From CAZKUN01 sp964555935 (lineage in GTDB: Bacteria > Armatimonadota > Zipacnadia > Zipacnadales > VGFC01): DNA of 33,318 bases. Location of the stretch: the NCBI GenBank assembly GCA_964555935.1, contig CAZKUN010000083.1, positions 1 to 33,318 on the forward strand, read 5' to 3'. Under the pieces are notes generated by a model. It was not told the origin of the DNA. It worked only from the letters and a program-made list of their open reading frames with translations, and ran no database searches. The translations under genes were made by a program, and so were the position numbers. Positions 9,601-17,416 of this stretch are shown one piece after another; the stretch's first letter is position 1, and every line of letters starts with the position of its first letter.

Positions 9601-10007
9601 TGACGTTGACGCTCGGCCAGAATCACTACGGCTATACCGGCTGGCCGAATGTCCCCGCCTCGCGGAGCTACATAGGGTCGCCAAGCACCATCGCCATCCC
9701 GTACGAGACGCTCGCGCCGTTGAGTTGCCTCTCGCCGAACAGCAGGCTGATCGCTGAGGTGATGGACGAGAAACGCTGCGGCAGCAAGCTGCTGCCGGAC
9801 GACCTGCGGATGTTGATCGCTTGGGTCGACATGTGGGGGATGTATCGAAGCGACGAGGAGATCCGCGCGATGGAGGACCCGCCGGCCGAGTGGTTCCCGC
9901 TCTGGACCAGCCCGCCCAGGACGAAGACGGCTCCCCACGTCCGCACGGAGTACTCCCAAGACGAGTACAACTCCCCGGAGGATAGAGTCTCTCAGGCCGG
10001 ACGCTGA
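6684..10007 (+). CDS. Secreted LamG / TolB-like propeller / HzsA-like protein with two CxxCH motifs
   Basis: This is a protein of 1107 aa. A signal peptide at 1-25 (LLLVLSLLPASGWS) is followed by a LamG/concanavalin-like domain at about 27-200 (HWALDDGGG, then GRIDDVRLYDSALT). A charged helical spacer covers about 220-310. The region from about 415 looks like a PD40/TolB propeller of the HzsA-middle-domain type (LSFDGEKALFCMKPEDEKAFHLYEI, shown here only as its core SFDGEKALF; then LSTRADVYAQCGMW and EPEFSPSLLNDGRVLSTRW). Two c-type haem-binding sites are visible: CTGCH at residues 886-890 and CADCH at 935-939. Such proteins are frequent in Planctomycetota and relatives and are named after the alpha subunit of hydrazine synthase. 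There is nothing else here to suggest anammox, so hydrazine chemistry should not be inferred. It probably is a periplasmic or surface glycan-binding redox protein. Confidence 0.78.
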   Translation: MRATILLRKSSLLLVLSLLPASGWSDLVGHWALDDGGGLDTVPGKIGQAAHFPGGEWVDLNEHADTLGGLTDFTISMWIQYGGGASRILFSFSDGTAAHRIQMEVHQNMLCFGRMNGGGWSMFTTPPLTWEEGKWYHVVFTNHGEHGKSILRSNDLVWMSDANTLSPSGLAAPVKEVAIGGLIGEYAFNGRIDDVRLYDSALTAAEQFALYEDIEGTPTDPKWIAAKAQLVEKERRLALSRKARKLFETEMVPELTSAERQRREEWLFQADDEDLLTRAEQELVWTREMIDRLRLRLAAPDMTDEVAALKRLNGEDLETLGLSGAIGHYFDVRALKRSVMLSRPEVDFSSIICVDAPYPHRSTSTHGTMDQTEWVHESRFRSEMCATHGAELLVLDDFADGLNRRRLAPTDDFGRDAAMFSFDLSFDGEKALFCMKPEDEKAFHLYEIGLDGKGVRQVTSGGYSDIDPVYLPGSRYLFLSTRADVYAQCGMWARSYIVTRCDPDGTNINILSPGTEPEFSPSLLNDGRVLSTRWEYVDKEPQRIQSLWTMRPDGSGVRTYWGNQSTYPDHLGEARQIPGTSKVMFTGFGHHDVWVGCIGVVDTNEGLNFPDGVWKVTQEMPWPEVGDGPVPTPGYTDQYHTSGNYAAYKTPYPLSEELFLVSARTGAGGVSIMRSAHDPTIGQFKLYLMDIYGNRELLYEGENNVLYAQPVRSRKMPMALADLADMPGPESENPVVRPGVFFSHDIFDNAPPEIREHGRYLRVVESMPKNYSVGMVHSGGKPFGADGPDTALGIWGRDFLAGKTPTPTTDISWGDSSVVQGPVTSVTGPLSVKQIHGTVPIREDGSVSFEVPPARMLYFQVLDEKYRAVHTMRSWVSARPGEVRGCTGCHESHSATPMVEPVMAVDAPDTIQPPPWGVHSLSYVSDVQPVFDRACADCHQGNGEAIEKLDLTLRRDEVVGEARWGGIFPEPYLTLTLGQNHYGYTGWPNVPASRSYIGSPSTIAIPYETLAPLSCLSPNSRLIAEVMDEKRCGSKLLPDDLRMLIAWVDMWGMYRSDEEIRAMEDPPAEWFPLWTSPPRTKTAPHVRTEYSQDEYNSPEDRVSQAGR

Positions 10008-10023
10008 CCGCGCGGACGACTGG

Positions 10024-11322
10024 TCACTCAGGTGGCTGGGCCGTGGCGCGTGGGATTGGGATCGCGAGGGCGGCGTAGAACACCAACGGCTCCCACGTCG
10101 TGCGGTGGCGCATCGCGGTCCCGAGATTCGTCTCCACGATCGACATGGCCACGACGATCACCACGCACGTCCACACGAACACGCGATGTTCGGGTCGCAG
10201 GCGTCGCCACAGCACCAAGTTCCGCAGGAGAAGAAATGCGATGACCCAATAGACGAGCGCGTGGAGCTTGCCAAGCTGCATCAGCATCGAGCCCCCCTGC
10301 CATGGGAACGGCCCGAGCACGAAATAGCCGACCATCACCGGCAGATAGACAAACCCCGACGGCCCTCGCTGGAAGACATTCCGCATCACGTCGGCCCCGC
10401 CGCCGCTGCCACCATACTCGGAGCGGGCTTCCATCATCTCCTCGACGTAGTACGGTGCGAGTTGCTTTGCGCTGAGCCTGCCCACGTCCGGCGATCCGAG
10501 TTTTTCGACCCGGCTCGGGTCCAACATGATCGCCAGAACTACGAGACTGAAGCCCGCTCCGAGCGCGATCGTCGTTGCGGTGAGACGCCGCGACACGAGT
10601 AGCCCCGTCCCAAACCCCAGCAGCACGAGCAACGCAAACGCCGGCCTCAGCAAGAACATCACCACGGAGACCGCGCCCAAGGCAGCCAGTCGCCTCACCC
10701 GCGTGTCGCCCTGGCCGATGCGGATCATCAACGCCCCGATCACGCACGCGCAGGCGAGAATCAGCGGCTCCTTAGTGTTCACCGTCCGGAACCAAATGGT
10801 CGCCGGCGCCAACACGATGATCGCGCCCATTACCCACGTCCGCCAGGCGGGCATCGTCTGCGCCGCGACTCTCGCGAAATACCCGACCGACAGCGCGACA
10901 AGCGTGGCCCATAGCAGCCCCGGAGCCGCCGTCCACCCGCCCGAAAGCAGCAGAGCCACGGCGCCCACGGTCGTCTGCGCCGGGTTGAGCGTTGCCGTGC
11001 GGATCGGCCGTACGAGCGTCGTGCCAATCGCCTCACGCGATCCGAGCACGCGGTCTGTGAACCCCGCCCATAGCTCGATCGGGACGCGCGTTGATGGGCC
11101 GGTCTCGAGGTAATCCGCGAAATCCGCTTGCGCCTCGAGATACCGCCACCGGTCGTGAGTGATGTCCTCGGCGAAGGGCGTCGCCTGCAGAATGGCCATC
11201 GTGCAATTGAGCGCAAACAGGGCCAGCGTCGTCAGGCGCACCGGCGGGCACTGACGCCATGCCCAGAGCAACACGCTCAGCACGCAGACGCTGGAGAAAA
11301 GGATGGAGAGCAGTATTCTCAC
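10024..11322 (-). CDS. Polytopic membrane protein, possible glycan polymerase/glycosyltransferase-like
   Basis: This is a 432-aa protein starting at a GTG (11322), with no strong ribosome site. I see about ten hydrophobic segments: near the N-terminus (LLSILFSSVCVLSVLLWAW), about 30-50, 115-150, 165-185, 193-210, 215-235, 245-265, 335-360, 375-392 and 403-422. Between them is a long polar loop with KLGSPDVGRLSAKQLAPYYV. The C-terminal NLGTAMRHRTTWEPL resembles the conserved R-rich segment near the end of EpsG/Wzy-like and related envelope-polysaccharide membrane proteins. That resemblance is weak, so I leave the function open. It converges on the preceding gene with 16 bp between stops and shares a divergent upstream region with the sulfatase. 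Confidence 0.6.
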   Translation of the reverse strand: MRILLSILFSSVCVLSVLLWAWRQCPPVRLTTLALFALNCTMAILQATPFAEDITHDRWRYLEAQADFADYLETGPSTRVPIELWAGFTDRVLGSREAIGTTLVRPIRTATLNPAQTTVGAVALLLSGGWTAAPGLLWATLVALSVGYFARVAAQTMPAWRTWVMGAIIVLAPATIWFRTVNTKEPLILACACVIGALMIRIGQGDTRVRRLAALGAVSVVMFLLRPAFALLVLLGFGTGLLVSRRLTATTIALGAGFSLVVLAIMLDPSRVEKLGSPDVGRLSAKQLAPYYVEEMMEARSEYGGSGGGADVMRNVFQRGPSGFVYLPVMVGYFVLGPFPWQGGSMLMQLGKLHALVYWVIAFLLLRNLVLWRRLRPEHRVFVWTCVVIVVAMSIVETNLGTAMRHRTTWEPLVFYAALAIPIPRATAQPPE

Positions 11323-11408
11323 GGTAACCCGCTCTATTCGCCGATGGCCCCCAGGGCTCCTTGGGCACCCGGATTCCGCACCCGCGTCGGGGGCCCAACA
11401 CTGGCGAC

Positions 11409-11505
11409 GAATTAATTAGTGTCAGACACTAGTTTTTTCAGACTGTTATTCCCCGCTACACCACCCAGGACGGTCGATAAACTAGTGTCTGACACTAATT
11501 AATTC
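11409..11505. repeat. Perfect 27-bp inverted repeat, 43-bp spacer (MITE/REP-like or operator)
   Basis: Left arm 11409-11435 and right arm 11479-11505 are exact reverse complements. The outer ends carry AATTAATT, which is markedly AT-rich for this GC-rich window. Each arm contains its own near-palindrome AGTGTC-A-GACACT (left arm, 11418-11430). The 43-nt spacer is 11436-11478. The element lies 86 bp from the membrane-protein start (11322) and 92 bp from the sulfatase start (11598). It could be a small non-autonomous mobile element, a REP/BIME-type double palindrome, or a divergent operator. I see no transposase in the window and no clear target-site duplication outside the arms. Confidence 0.85.
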
Positions 11506-11585
11506 CAGGCCTTGGATCTCGCGCCGGTCATGAAGGGCTTACCCCGCCGCCTCACCAACTCCCCCTCACACGCCCAACCAACCAC

Positions 11586-11590
11586 GGAGG
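11586..11590 (+). promoter_or_regulatory. Ribosome binding site supporting a TTG start
   Basis: GGAGG is placed 7 nt before the TTG at 11598. No ATG or GTG start fits the conserved sulfatase N-terminus (RPNVLWLMSDQ), so this site decides the start. Confidence 0.75.
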
Positions 11591-11597
11591 ACCTCTC

Positions 11598-13106
11598 TTG
11601 CCCACTCATCAGCGCCCGAATGTCCTCTGGCTCATGAGCGATCAGCACAACGCCGCCTGCATGGGACATGCCGGCCGAAACGTCCGCACTCCCCACCTCG
11701 ACCGGCTCGCGGAGACGGGCGTTCAGTTCACCCACGGCTACTGCAACAACCCCATCTGCGCGCCGTCGCGCGTGAGCTTCATGACGGGCCAGTATTGCCA
11801 CACCCACCGCCACATCGGCAACGATATCTACGAGTACCCGCAGCGCAACCCTAACACCCTCGCCGCTGTCGCCCGCGGCAACGGTTACCAGACCGCGCTC
11901 ATCGGCAAAGCTCACATGGTCGGCGAGTGGGACCGCGAGGGATTCGAGCACCTGCGCTACTGCGACCTGTGCGATGCCCACCGCGACGATCCGCTCACCA
12001 ACCACTACTACAAGCACCTCGTCGACCACGGTCTCGCGGACGAATACGACCTTGGCAGCCTCCCGGACGGCCACCCCGGCAAGCGCGACCACTGGTTCGT
12101 CAGCCCCATCCCGCACGAGCACTCGGTGGAGGTGTGGACCGGCAAGGAGACCGTCAAGTTCCTCGAGGGGCGCGACCGCAGCCGACCGTTCTTCGCGCAG
12201 ATGACCTTCCAGCGCCCTCACGCTCCCCTGTCAGTCTCGCCCGAGCGCGTGGACATGTATTCGCCCGGGGATATCGACATCCCCGATTCCGCGCGCGACG
12301 TGTTCGGGCGCGCCTTCGCCACGAAACCCGAGTGGCAGCAGCGCCACGTCGCCAACCGGGCCACATATCCGTATGTCCCCGAGAACGAGGCCGAACTCCG
12401 CAAACAGCTCACCCACTACTTCGCCCTCATCACCATCATCGATGAGGAGATCGGGCGCGTGCTCGACTCCCTCCGCGCGACCGGCGATCTCGACAACACG
12501 ATCATCTGCTACGTCGCGGACCACGGCGACTTCGGCGGCGATCACGGACTCGTGCAGAAGAACTTCGGAATCTACGAGTCGATCCACCGGATTCCCTACC
12601 TCATCAGCTACCCCGGATGCCCAAGCGGCAAGTCGCTCGACGGTATCGTCGAGAGCGTCGACCTTTACCCCACGCTCTGCGACCTTATGGACATCGCGCC
12701 GCCTGCCGGCATCGACGGCCGCAGCCTCGTCCCGATGATCGAAGACGACGCGCCTGGCAAGGACTTCGCGATCTGCGAGTGGTCATGGATGCATCCCAGC
12801 ACTATGATCCACGCGATCCGAACGCCACGCTACCGACTCGTCTACTACGGCTCCGACCTCGAGGGCGAACTCTACGACCACGAGACCGATCCGGGCGAAT
12901 TGGTCAACCTCTACCCCGATCCCGCCCACCGCGAGACGCGGCTGGAGCTGCTTGAGTCACTCTTCGACCAAGTGATGCAATACGAGAAGCGCTCATCCAT
13001 GCAGCGTGATCGCGAGGTCGGCCGCGTGACCCGCAACTCCATGACCAGGCTCGTCCACAAGGGCGCGCGCAAGTGGTCCGACATCGAGGATCTGTATACA
13101 CCGTAG
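11598..13106 (+). CDS. Type I (formylglycine-dependent) sulfatase
   Basis: This is a 502-aa protein, a normal length for the alkaline-phosphatase-superfamily sulfatases. The metal-binding N-terminus reads NVLWLMSDQH. The sulfatase signature C-x-P-x-R appears as CAPSR, with Cys54 as the expected formylglycine residue, followed by SFMTGQY. The second metal site is ADHGDFGGDHGL. The C-terminus has the family's RTPRYRLVYYG and LYDHETDPGELVNLY segments. It hydrolyses sulfate esters, most likely from a sulfated glycan. Unusually for a glycan enzyme there is no signal peptide: the protein begins about six residues before the catalytic fold, so it should act in the cytoplasm on imported products. No maturase gene for the formylglycine is in the window. 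It is the first gene of the plus-strand series. Confidence 0.93.
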   Translation: MPTHQRPNVLWLMSDQHNAACMGHAGRNVRTPHLDRLAETGVQFTHGYCNNPICAPSRVSFMTGQYCHTHRHIGNDIYEYPQRNPNTLAAVARGNGYQTALIGKAHMVGEWDREGFEHLRYCDLCDAHRDDPLTNHYYKHLVDHGLADEYDLGSLPDGHPGKRDHWFVSPIPHEHSVEVWTGKETVKFLEGRDRSRPFFAQMTFQRPHAPLSVSPERVDMYSPGDIDIPDSARDVFGRAFATKPEWQQRHVANRATYPYVPENEAELRKQLTHYFALITIIDEEIGRVLDSLRATGDLDNTIICYVADHGDFGGDHGLVQKNFGIYESIHRIPYLISYPGCPSGKSLDGIVESVDLYPTLCDLMDIAPPAGIDGRSLVPMIEDDAPGKDFAICEWSWMHPSTMIHAIRTPRYRLVYYGSDLEGELYDHETDPGELVNLYPDPAHRETRLELLESLFDQVMQYEKRSSMQRDREVGRVTRNSMTRLVHKGARKWSDIEDLYTP

Positions 13107-13135
13107 CGCCATCCGCCGTTGCCGCTGACTGGACC

Positions 13136-13204
13136 GCCGGCATCCTTGCCGGCACGTCGTTGGCCGTTATCGTCCGTGCCTGCGGCTCAGGCGAGCCGCA
13201 GGCA
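13136..13204. repeat. Two intergenic hairpins before the GH2 gene
   Basis: The first, GCCGGC-ATCCTT-GCCGGC, is at 13136-13153. The second, at 13177-13204, is a perfect 12-bp stem (TGCCTGCGGCTC / GAGCCGCAGGCA) around the loop AGGC, the strongest short hairpin seen here. There is no T-tract after either. They fill most of the 123-bp gap between the sulfatase stop and the GH2 start. Confidence 0.75.
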
Positions 13205-13229
13205 AATCCTGGTCTCAGGTACCATCCAT

Positions 13230-16200
13230 ATGTCCCGCCTCACCACCATCATCGCCATTCTCACTGCATCCATCGCCCACGCCCAGCTCACCCCCATCCG
13301 CTACGATGACTGCGGCGAGAGCGGGCGTCAGCCCCACGTCGTCAACGGTGCCCTCTACGAATTCGCCGAGAGCTTCGTCTCGGCGCCGCTCGCCGCCCGC
13401 ACGGTCGCCTTCGAGGCATCGGCCGTCCGCGTCCGCTACGAGAACCTCGCGCCAGACGCCACGTACGCCGCACGCGTCACCTATTCCACCGAGCGCAACG
13501 GGGCTCGCACCCAGCGCATGACCGCCGAAGGCGCCGAGATCCACGGCGCTCTCGACCTGCCTCAGGGAGAGGCCAAGACGTTCGACTACGACCTCCCCGC
13601 GAATGTCGCCGCCGACGGCGCCATCGAGCTGTCCTTCGAGCACGTGACGGGCCCCAACGCCGTCGTCTCCGAGGTCTGGTTGCTCTCGGACCAGGACCAA
13701 CCCGAACTCTCCATCGCGCTCGACAGCGACCTCCGCGGTGGACTAACCGTTACCGCCCAAGACGCTCTTCTCCAGCCCGTCCCCGACGCGACCGTCGTGG
13801 CGACGATGCCCGGGATCGATGACATCACCGCAACCACGGGAGCGTCCGGCTCCGCCCAAATCGGCCTGACCGCCCTTCCCGCGGAGGGCGGCCTGACCGT
13901 CACCGTCGCGTCAGGCGATCTCGCCGCCATCGCGACCGCGCCGGTGGGCTCGCTCTTCTTCCGCCGCCCCGTCCTCACGCCGGTCCCGTATGACGTGACC
14001 GGACCCCGGACGCACCCAATCAGGCTATCGGGCACCTGGCGCTTCGCGCCCACGCTGCCCGATGGCTTCGAACGACCCGATTTCGATGATTCGGACTGGT
14101 CTGACATCACCGTTCCCGGCGAGTGGGTCATGCAGGGCTTCACCGTCGAGCCAGGCAAGCCCGCCGGCTTCCGCACCTCGTTCAAGGCGCCCAAGTCCTG
14201 GCGCCGCCGTGCGGTCAAGATCCGCTTCGACGCCGTCTACAGCATCTGCGATGTCTACCTCAACGGGCAACATGTCGGCTCTCACGAGGGCGGCTTCACA
14301 CCATTTGAGGTCGATATCACTAGCACCGTGATTCCCGGCAAACCAAACACCCTCGCGCTCGCCGTCACCAGCGAGAGCACTGCCGACACGATGGCCTCCG
14401 CCAGCACCTACGCGCGCCATCCCCTCGGCGGCATCGCGCGCAAGGTAACGGCCTTCGCCGTGCCCAAGGTCCACCTAACGCGCTTCCACGCCGACACCGA
14501 CCTCGACGCCGACTACGAAGACGCCACGCTAACGATCCTCGCGGAGGTGGCCGGTCCGACCGACGGGGTTGAGTTGCGCGTGGACCTCCGGCACCCCACC
14601 GGCATGATGGAGGAGATCGGCCAGTGCTCCGTGCCGACCGATGGCACTGTGACAATGGTAGCAGACGTGCGCGCGCCGGAGCTCTGGGACTCCGAGCACC
14701 CAAACCTCTACACCCTCTGGGGCCTGTTGAAGGTGAATGGCAAGGTCAAGGAGTTCGTCACTCGACGCATTGGCTTCCGCGAGGTCGAGGTCCGCGGCAA
14801 CCAGCTCTTCGTCAATGGCGACGTGGTGAAGCTCCGAGGCGTCTGCCGCCACGAGGTCCACCCAGATCTCGGCCGCTCGATGACGCACAAGATCTGGACG
14901 CGCGACATCGAGCTGCTGAAGGGCGCCAACGTCAACTACGTTCGCACCGCCCACTACCCGCCCGCCGAAGAGTTCATCTCGCGGTGTGACAAGGCTGGCA
15001 TCTATGTCCAGGACGAGGGGCCATGGTGCTGGGCCAGCGCGTCGGCGGCCAATTCGCCCGAGACGCTCGGCCTCGTCATGCGCTCCAACGCGGAGATGAT
15101 CGAGCGCGACCGAAGCCACCCGTCGGTCATCATCTGGGACATAGCAAACGAATCGAACTGGGGAAGTAACTACGCCCGCGCCAACGACTACATCCACGCC
15201 GAGGACCCGTCGCGTCCGACGCTCTTCAGCTACCAGCCGGATCCCTCGCCAACCGATATCATCACATGGCACTACCCCGGCATCGACGGTCCGGCTCGCG
15301 CGGCCGATTCAGACAAGCCCATCACCTTCGATGAGTACTGCCACCTGAACTGCTACAATCCGGCCGAGGTCGAGGCCGATCCCGGCCTGCGCGACTACTG
15401 GGGTCACGCGCTCGAGGACATGTGGAACGCGATGTACGAGTCCCAGGGCGTCTTGGGCGGCGCGATCTGGTGCTGGTGTGATGATGTCTTCGATCTCCCC
15501 ACCGGCCGCGCCGGCTACGGCGAGTGGGGCCCCGTCGACGGCTTCCGCCGACCCAAGCCCGAGTGGTGGCACGTGCGGAAGGTCTACTCCCCCATCCACA
15601 TCCGCGTCGACCGACTTGAGCCCGGACAGGTCTTCATCCCCATCCAGAACCGCTACAACCACACCAACCTCAGCGAGATCGAGTGCCGGTGGCGGCTCGG
15701 CGAGGGTTCAGGGACGCTCCACCTGGACGTGCCTCCGGGTGGGACAGGCGTGTTGCCCTTCCTTATCAAGTCACCAGAGCACGATGCCCTGCATCTGACG
15801 TTCATCGACCCATCAGATCGCTTGGTCGACGAGTATGCCATTCCCGTTGGCCCGCGCACGACACCGGCGCTCGACGCGCTCTCCCGGGAAGCGCCCGATG
15901 TTGATGGAATCAGCATAATCCTCACCGAACAGGAGTCCGGCCGCGAGGTCACGTTGGAGGGCGACATCACGTCCACTGCGACCGAGATCACCTACACCGC
16001 CACCTACTCCGGCGATCCCATCACCGTCCGTGAGGTCGGCCTGAAGCTGACGCTCGCTGGTGGTCTCCAGAACCTCTCCTGGAGGCGCATCGGCCAGTGG
16101 TCTGTCTACCCCGATGACCACATCGGCCGCCTGACCGGCGAGACGGCCGCTTTCCCCGTCGCCGAAGGCGATCCGCGCCCCGAGTCGTGGTCACAGGACC

Positions 16201-16481
16201 ACGACCCTCGCGGCTGCAACGACTTCCGAAGCACCAAGTACAGCATCACTCGCGCGTCGCTCACCGATGATTCCGGCGCGGGCGTCGGCGTCGTCTCCGA
16301 TGGCCGCCATAGCATCCGCGCATCCGTCGAGGGAGACGCCGTTGTCCTCCGGATCTGCGAGTTCAGCAACGGCGGCGGCGAGCGCTTCCTGCGCGGGCAC
16401 TACGCCGCCGACTATCGCACGATCGACCCCGGCGATGTCATCGCCGGAGCCGTTCTTCTACATCTAGTTCAACCGAGGTGA
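13230..16481 (+). CDS. Secreted glycoside hydrolase family 2 (beta-galactosidase/glucuronidase-like)
   Basis: I placed the start at the ATG 13230 (1083 aa) because it opens on a signal peptide, MSRLTTIIAILTASIAHAQ; the longer frame from 13119 begins in the hairpin region. Residues about 20-170 are a beta-sandwich accessory domain and about 170-250 look Ig-like. The GH2 sugar-binding domain begins near RLSGTWRFAP and DWSDITVPGEW. The TIM barrel has RGVCRHEVHPDLGRSMT and VNYVRTAHYPP. The expected acid/base is Glu641 (IANESNW) and the nucleophile Glu702 (ITFDEYC). Beta-rich C-terminal domains follow. It is a retaining exo-glycosidase acting outside the cytoplasm; the sugar specificity cannot be read from the sequence. 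Its stop overlaps the next gene's start by 4 bp (GTGA), suggesting translational coupling. Confidence 0.9.
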   Translation: MSRLTTIIAILTASIAHAQLTPIRYDDCGESGRQPHVVNGALYEFAESFVSAPLAARTVAFEASAVRVRYENLAPDATYAARVTYSTERNGARTQRMTAEGAEIHGALDLPQGEAKTFDYDLPANVAADGAIELSFEHVTGPNAVVSEVWLLSDQDQPELSIALDSDLRGGLTVTAQDALLQPVPDATVVATMPGIDDITATTGASGSAQIGLTALPAEGGLTVTVASGDLAAIATAPVGSLFFRRPVLTPVPYDVTGPRTHPIRLSGTWRFAPTLPDGFERPDFDDSDWSDITVPGEWVMQGFTVEPGKPAGFRTSFKAPKSWRRRAVKIRFDAVYSICDVYLNGQHVGSHEGGFTPFEVDITSTVIPGKPNTLALAVTSESTADTMASASTYARHPLGGIARKVTAFAVPKVHLTRFHADTDLDADYEDATLTILAEVAGPTDGVELRVDLRHPTGMMEEIGQCSVPTDGTVTMVADVRAPELWDSEHPNLYTLWGLLKVNGKVKEFVTRRIGFREVEVRGNQLFVNGDVVKLRGVCRHEVHPDLGRSMTHKIWTRDIELLKGANVNYVRTAHYPPAEEFISRCDKAGIYVQDEGPWCWASASAANSPETLGLVMRSNAEMIERDRSHPSVIIWDIANESNWGSNYARANDYIHAEDPSRPTLFSYQPDPSPTDIITWHYPGIDGPARAADSDKPITFDEYCHLNCYNPAEVEADPGLRDYWGHALEDMWNAMYESQGVLGGAIWCWCDDVFDLPTGRAGYGEWGPVDGFRRPKPEWWHVRKVYSPIHIRVDRLEPGQVFIPIQNRYNHTNLSEIECRWRLGEGSGTLHLDVPPGGTGVLPFLIKSPEHDALHLTFIDPSDRLVDEYAIPVGPRTTPALDALSREAPDVDGISIILTEQESGREVTLEGDITSTATEITYTATYSGDPITVREVGLKLTLAGGLQNLSWRRIGQWSVYPDDHIGRLTGETAAFPVAEGDPRPESWSQDHDPRGCNDFRSTKYSITRASLTDDSGAGVGVVSDGRHSIRASVEGDAVVLRICEFSNGGGERFLRGHYAADYRTIDPGDVIAGAVLLHLVQPR

Positions 16482-17356
16482 GCGTGACAGTGGCTGATGA
16501 GAAGAAGGTCCAATTCGAACTGATGTTGCCCCACGAGATGGACACCGCGATGGCCGACTGCCCCACGGCCTTCGTCCCGCTCGGAACGCTTGAGTGGCAC
16601 GGCGTCCAGAGCGCGCTCGGACTCGATGCCCTGAAAGCCCACGCCCTCTGCGTCCGCGCCGCGCGCAAGGATGGGGGCGTCGTGCTGCCTCCACTTTACG
16701 GTGGCGTCGGCGGCGTCGATCAGCCCCACACGGTCATCATGGAGAAAGAACCTACCTTCCACTCCACGCTCCTGCAGCCATGGCTCAGCATGCTGTGTCA
16801 GGAACTCAAGCGGCTGGGATTCCGCGCGATCATCATGGTCACGGGGCACTACGGCGCGTCCCAGCAGATGACCGTCCGTGAGACTGCCGTCCGCGAATCC
16901 CAGCGCCTCGGCATGCCCATCCTCGGCACGCCCGAGTACTGGCTCGGACTCGATGCCGGCTACATGGGTGATCACGGCGGCCCGTGGGAGACCTCGATTC
17001 TCATGGCCCTGATCCCTGAACTCGTCGCCCTCTCTCAACTCGAGGGCGATCCGCCGTTCCAGGGCGTCAGCGGAGACCCGAAAAGCGACAGCACGGTTGA
17101 GAAGGGCGAGCGCGTTTCGGAGGTCATGGCAGATCGCCTCGCCAAACTCGCCCGCAACATGCCCGCCTGGGATGACGCAACCCGCACGCGCTTCATCCGC
17201 GGCGAGCAGACCCTCGTGAGCTGGCAGCTTGAGACGGGCGCAGTCGCGAACAATGTCTGGGCCGCGTGGCAGGATCTGACGCCACTCATTCCCTACGCCC
17301 AACTCCTCGTCGAAGAGCGCTTCGACGAGATCATCAACCTGGTGCAGTCCCTTTAG
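16478..17356 (+). CDS. Creatininase-family amidohydrolase
   Basis: The frame can start at GTG 16478 (292 aa), 16484 or 16490. I keep 16478 for its overlap with the GH2 stop, though GAGG at 16475-16478 fits 16484 better. The family fingerprint is complete: LGTLEWHG gives Glu39 and His41, GLDALKAHAL gives Asp50, VTGHYGAS gives His124 and DHGGPWETS gives Glu171, consistent with the binuclear metal site of creatininase, MftE and ArfB-type proteins. There is no signal peptide, so it is cytosolic. The family hydrolyses cyclic amides and formamides or cleaves peptides, and the true substrate here is unknown. Placement between sugar enzymes suggests an amide-containing breakdown product rather than creatinine. 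A second family member starts at the right edge of the window. Confidence 0.88.
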   Translation: MSVTVADEKKVQFELMLPHEMDTAMADCPTAFVPLGTLEWHGVQSALGLDALKAHALCVRAARKDGGVVLPPLYGGVGGVDQPHTVIMEKEPTFHSTLLQPWLSMLCQELKRLGFRAIIMVTGHYGASQQMTVRETAVRESQRLGMPILGTPEYWLGLDAGYMGDHGGPWETSILMALIPELVALSQLEGDPPFQGVSGDPKSDSTVEKGERVSEVMADRLAKLARNMPAWDDATRTRFIRGEQTLVSWQLETGAVANNVWAAWQDLTPLIPYAQLLVEERFDEIINLVQSL

Positions 17357-17372
17357 ACCCTTGTCCGCGTAG

Positions 17373-17394
17373 CGACGGGGCGGGAGCCCCGTCG
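17373..17394. repeat. Intergenic 9-bp GC hairpin
   Basis: CGACGGGGC and GCCCCGTCG form a perfect 9-bp stem around GGGA. It begins 17 bp after the creatininase stop and ends 22 bp before the next ATG. No T-tract follows. It has the same design as the other intergenic hairpins, with an unrelated stem sequence. Confidence 0.7.
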
Positions 17395-17416
17395 ACGCCG
17401 CCCGGGAGAACACCAA

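Noticed and set aside
6684..10007. Evidence for anammox (hydrazine synthase)
   Set aside because: Only the HzsA-like propeller and haem motifs are shared; the LamG domain and absence of partner subunits argue against it.
11499..12221. Minus-strand open frame (240 codons) opposite the sulfatase
   Set aside because: It is the complement of a well-conserved sulfatase and shows no recognisable domain.
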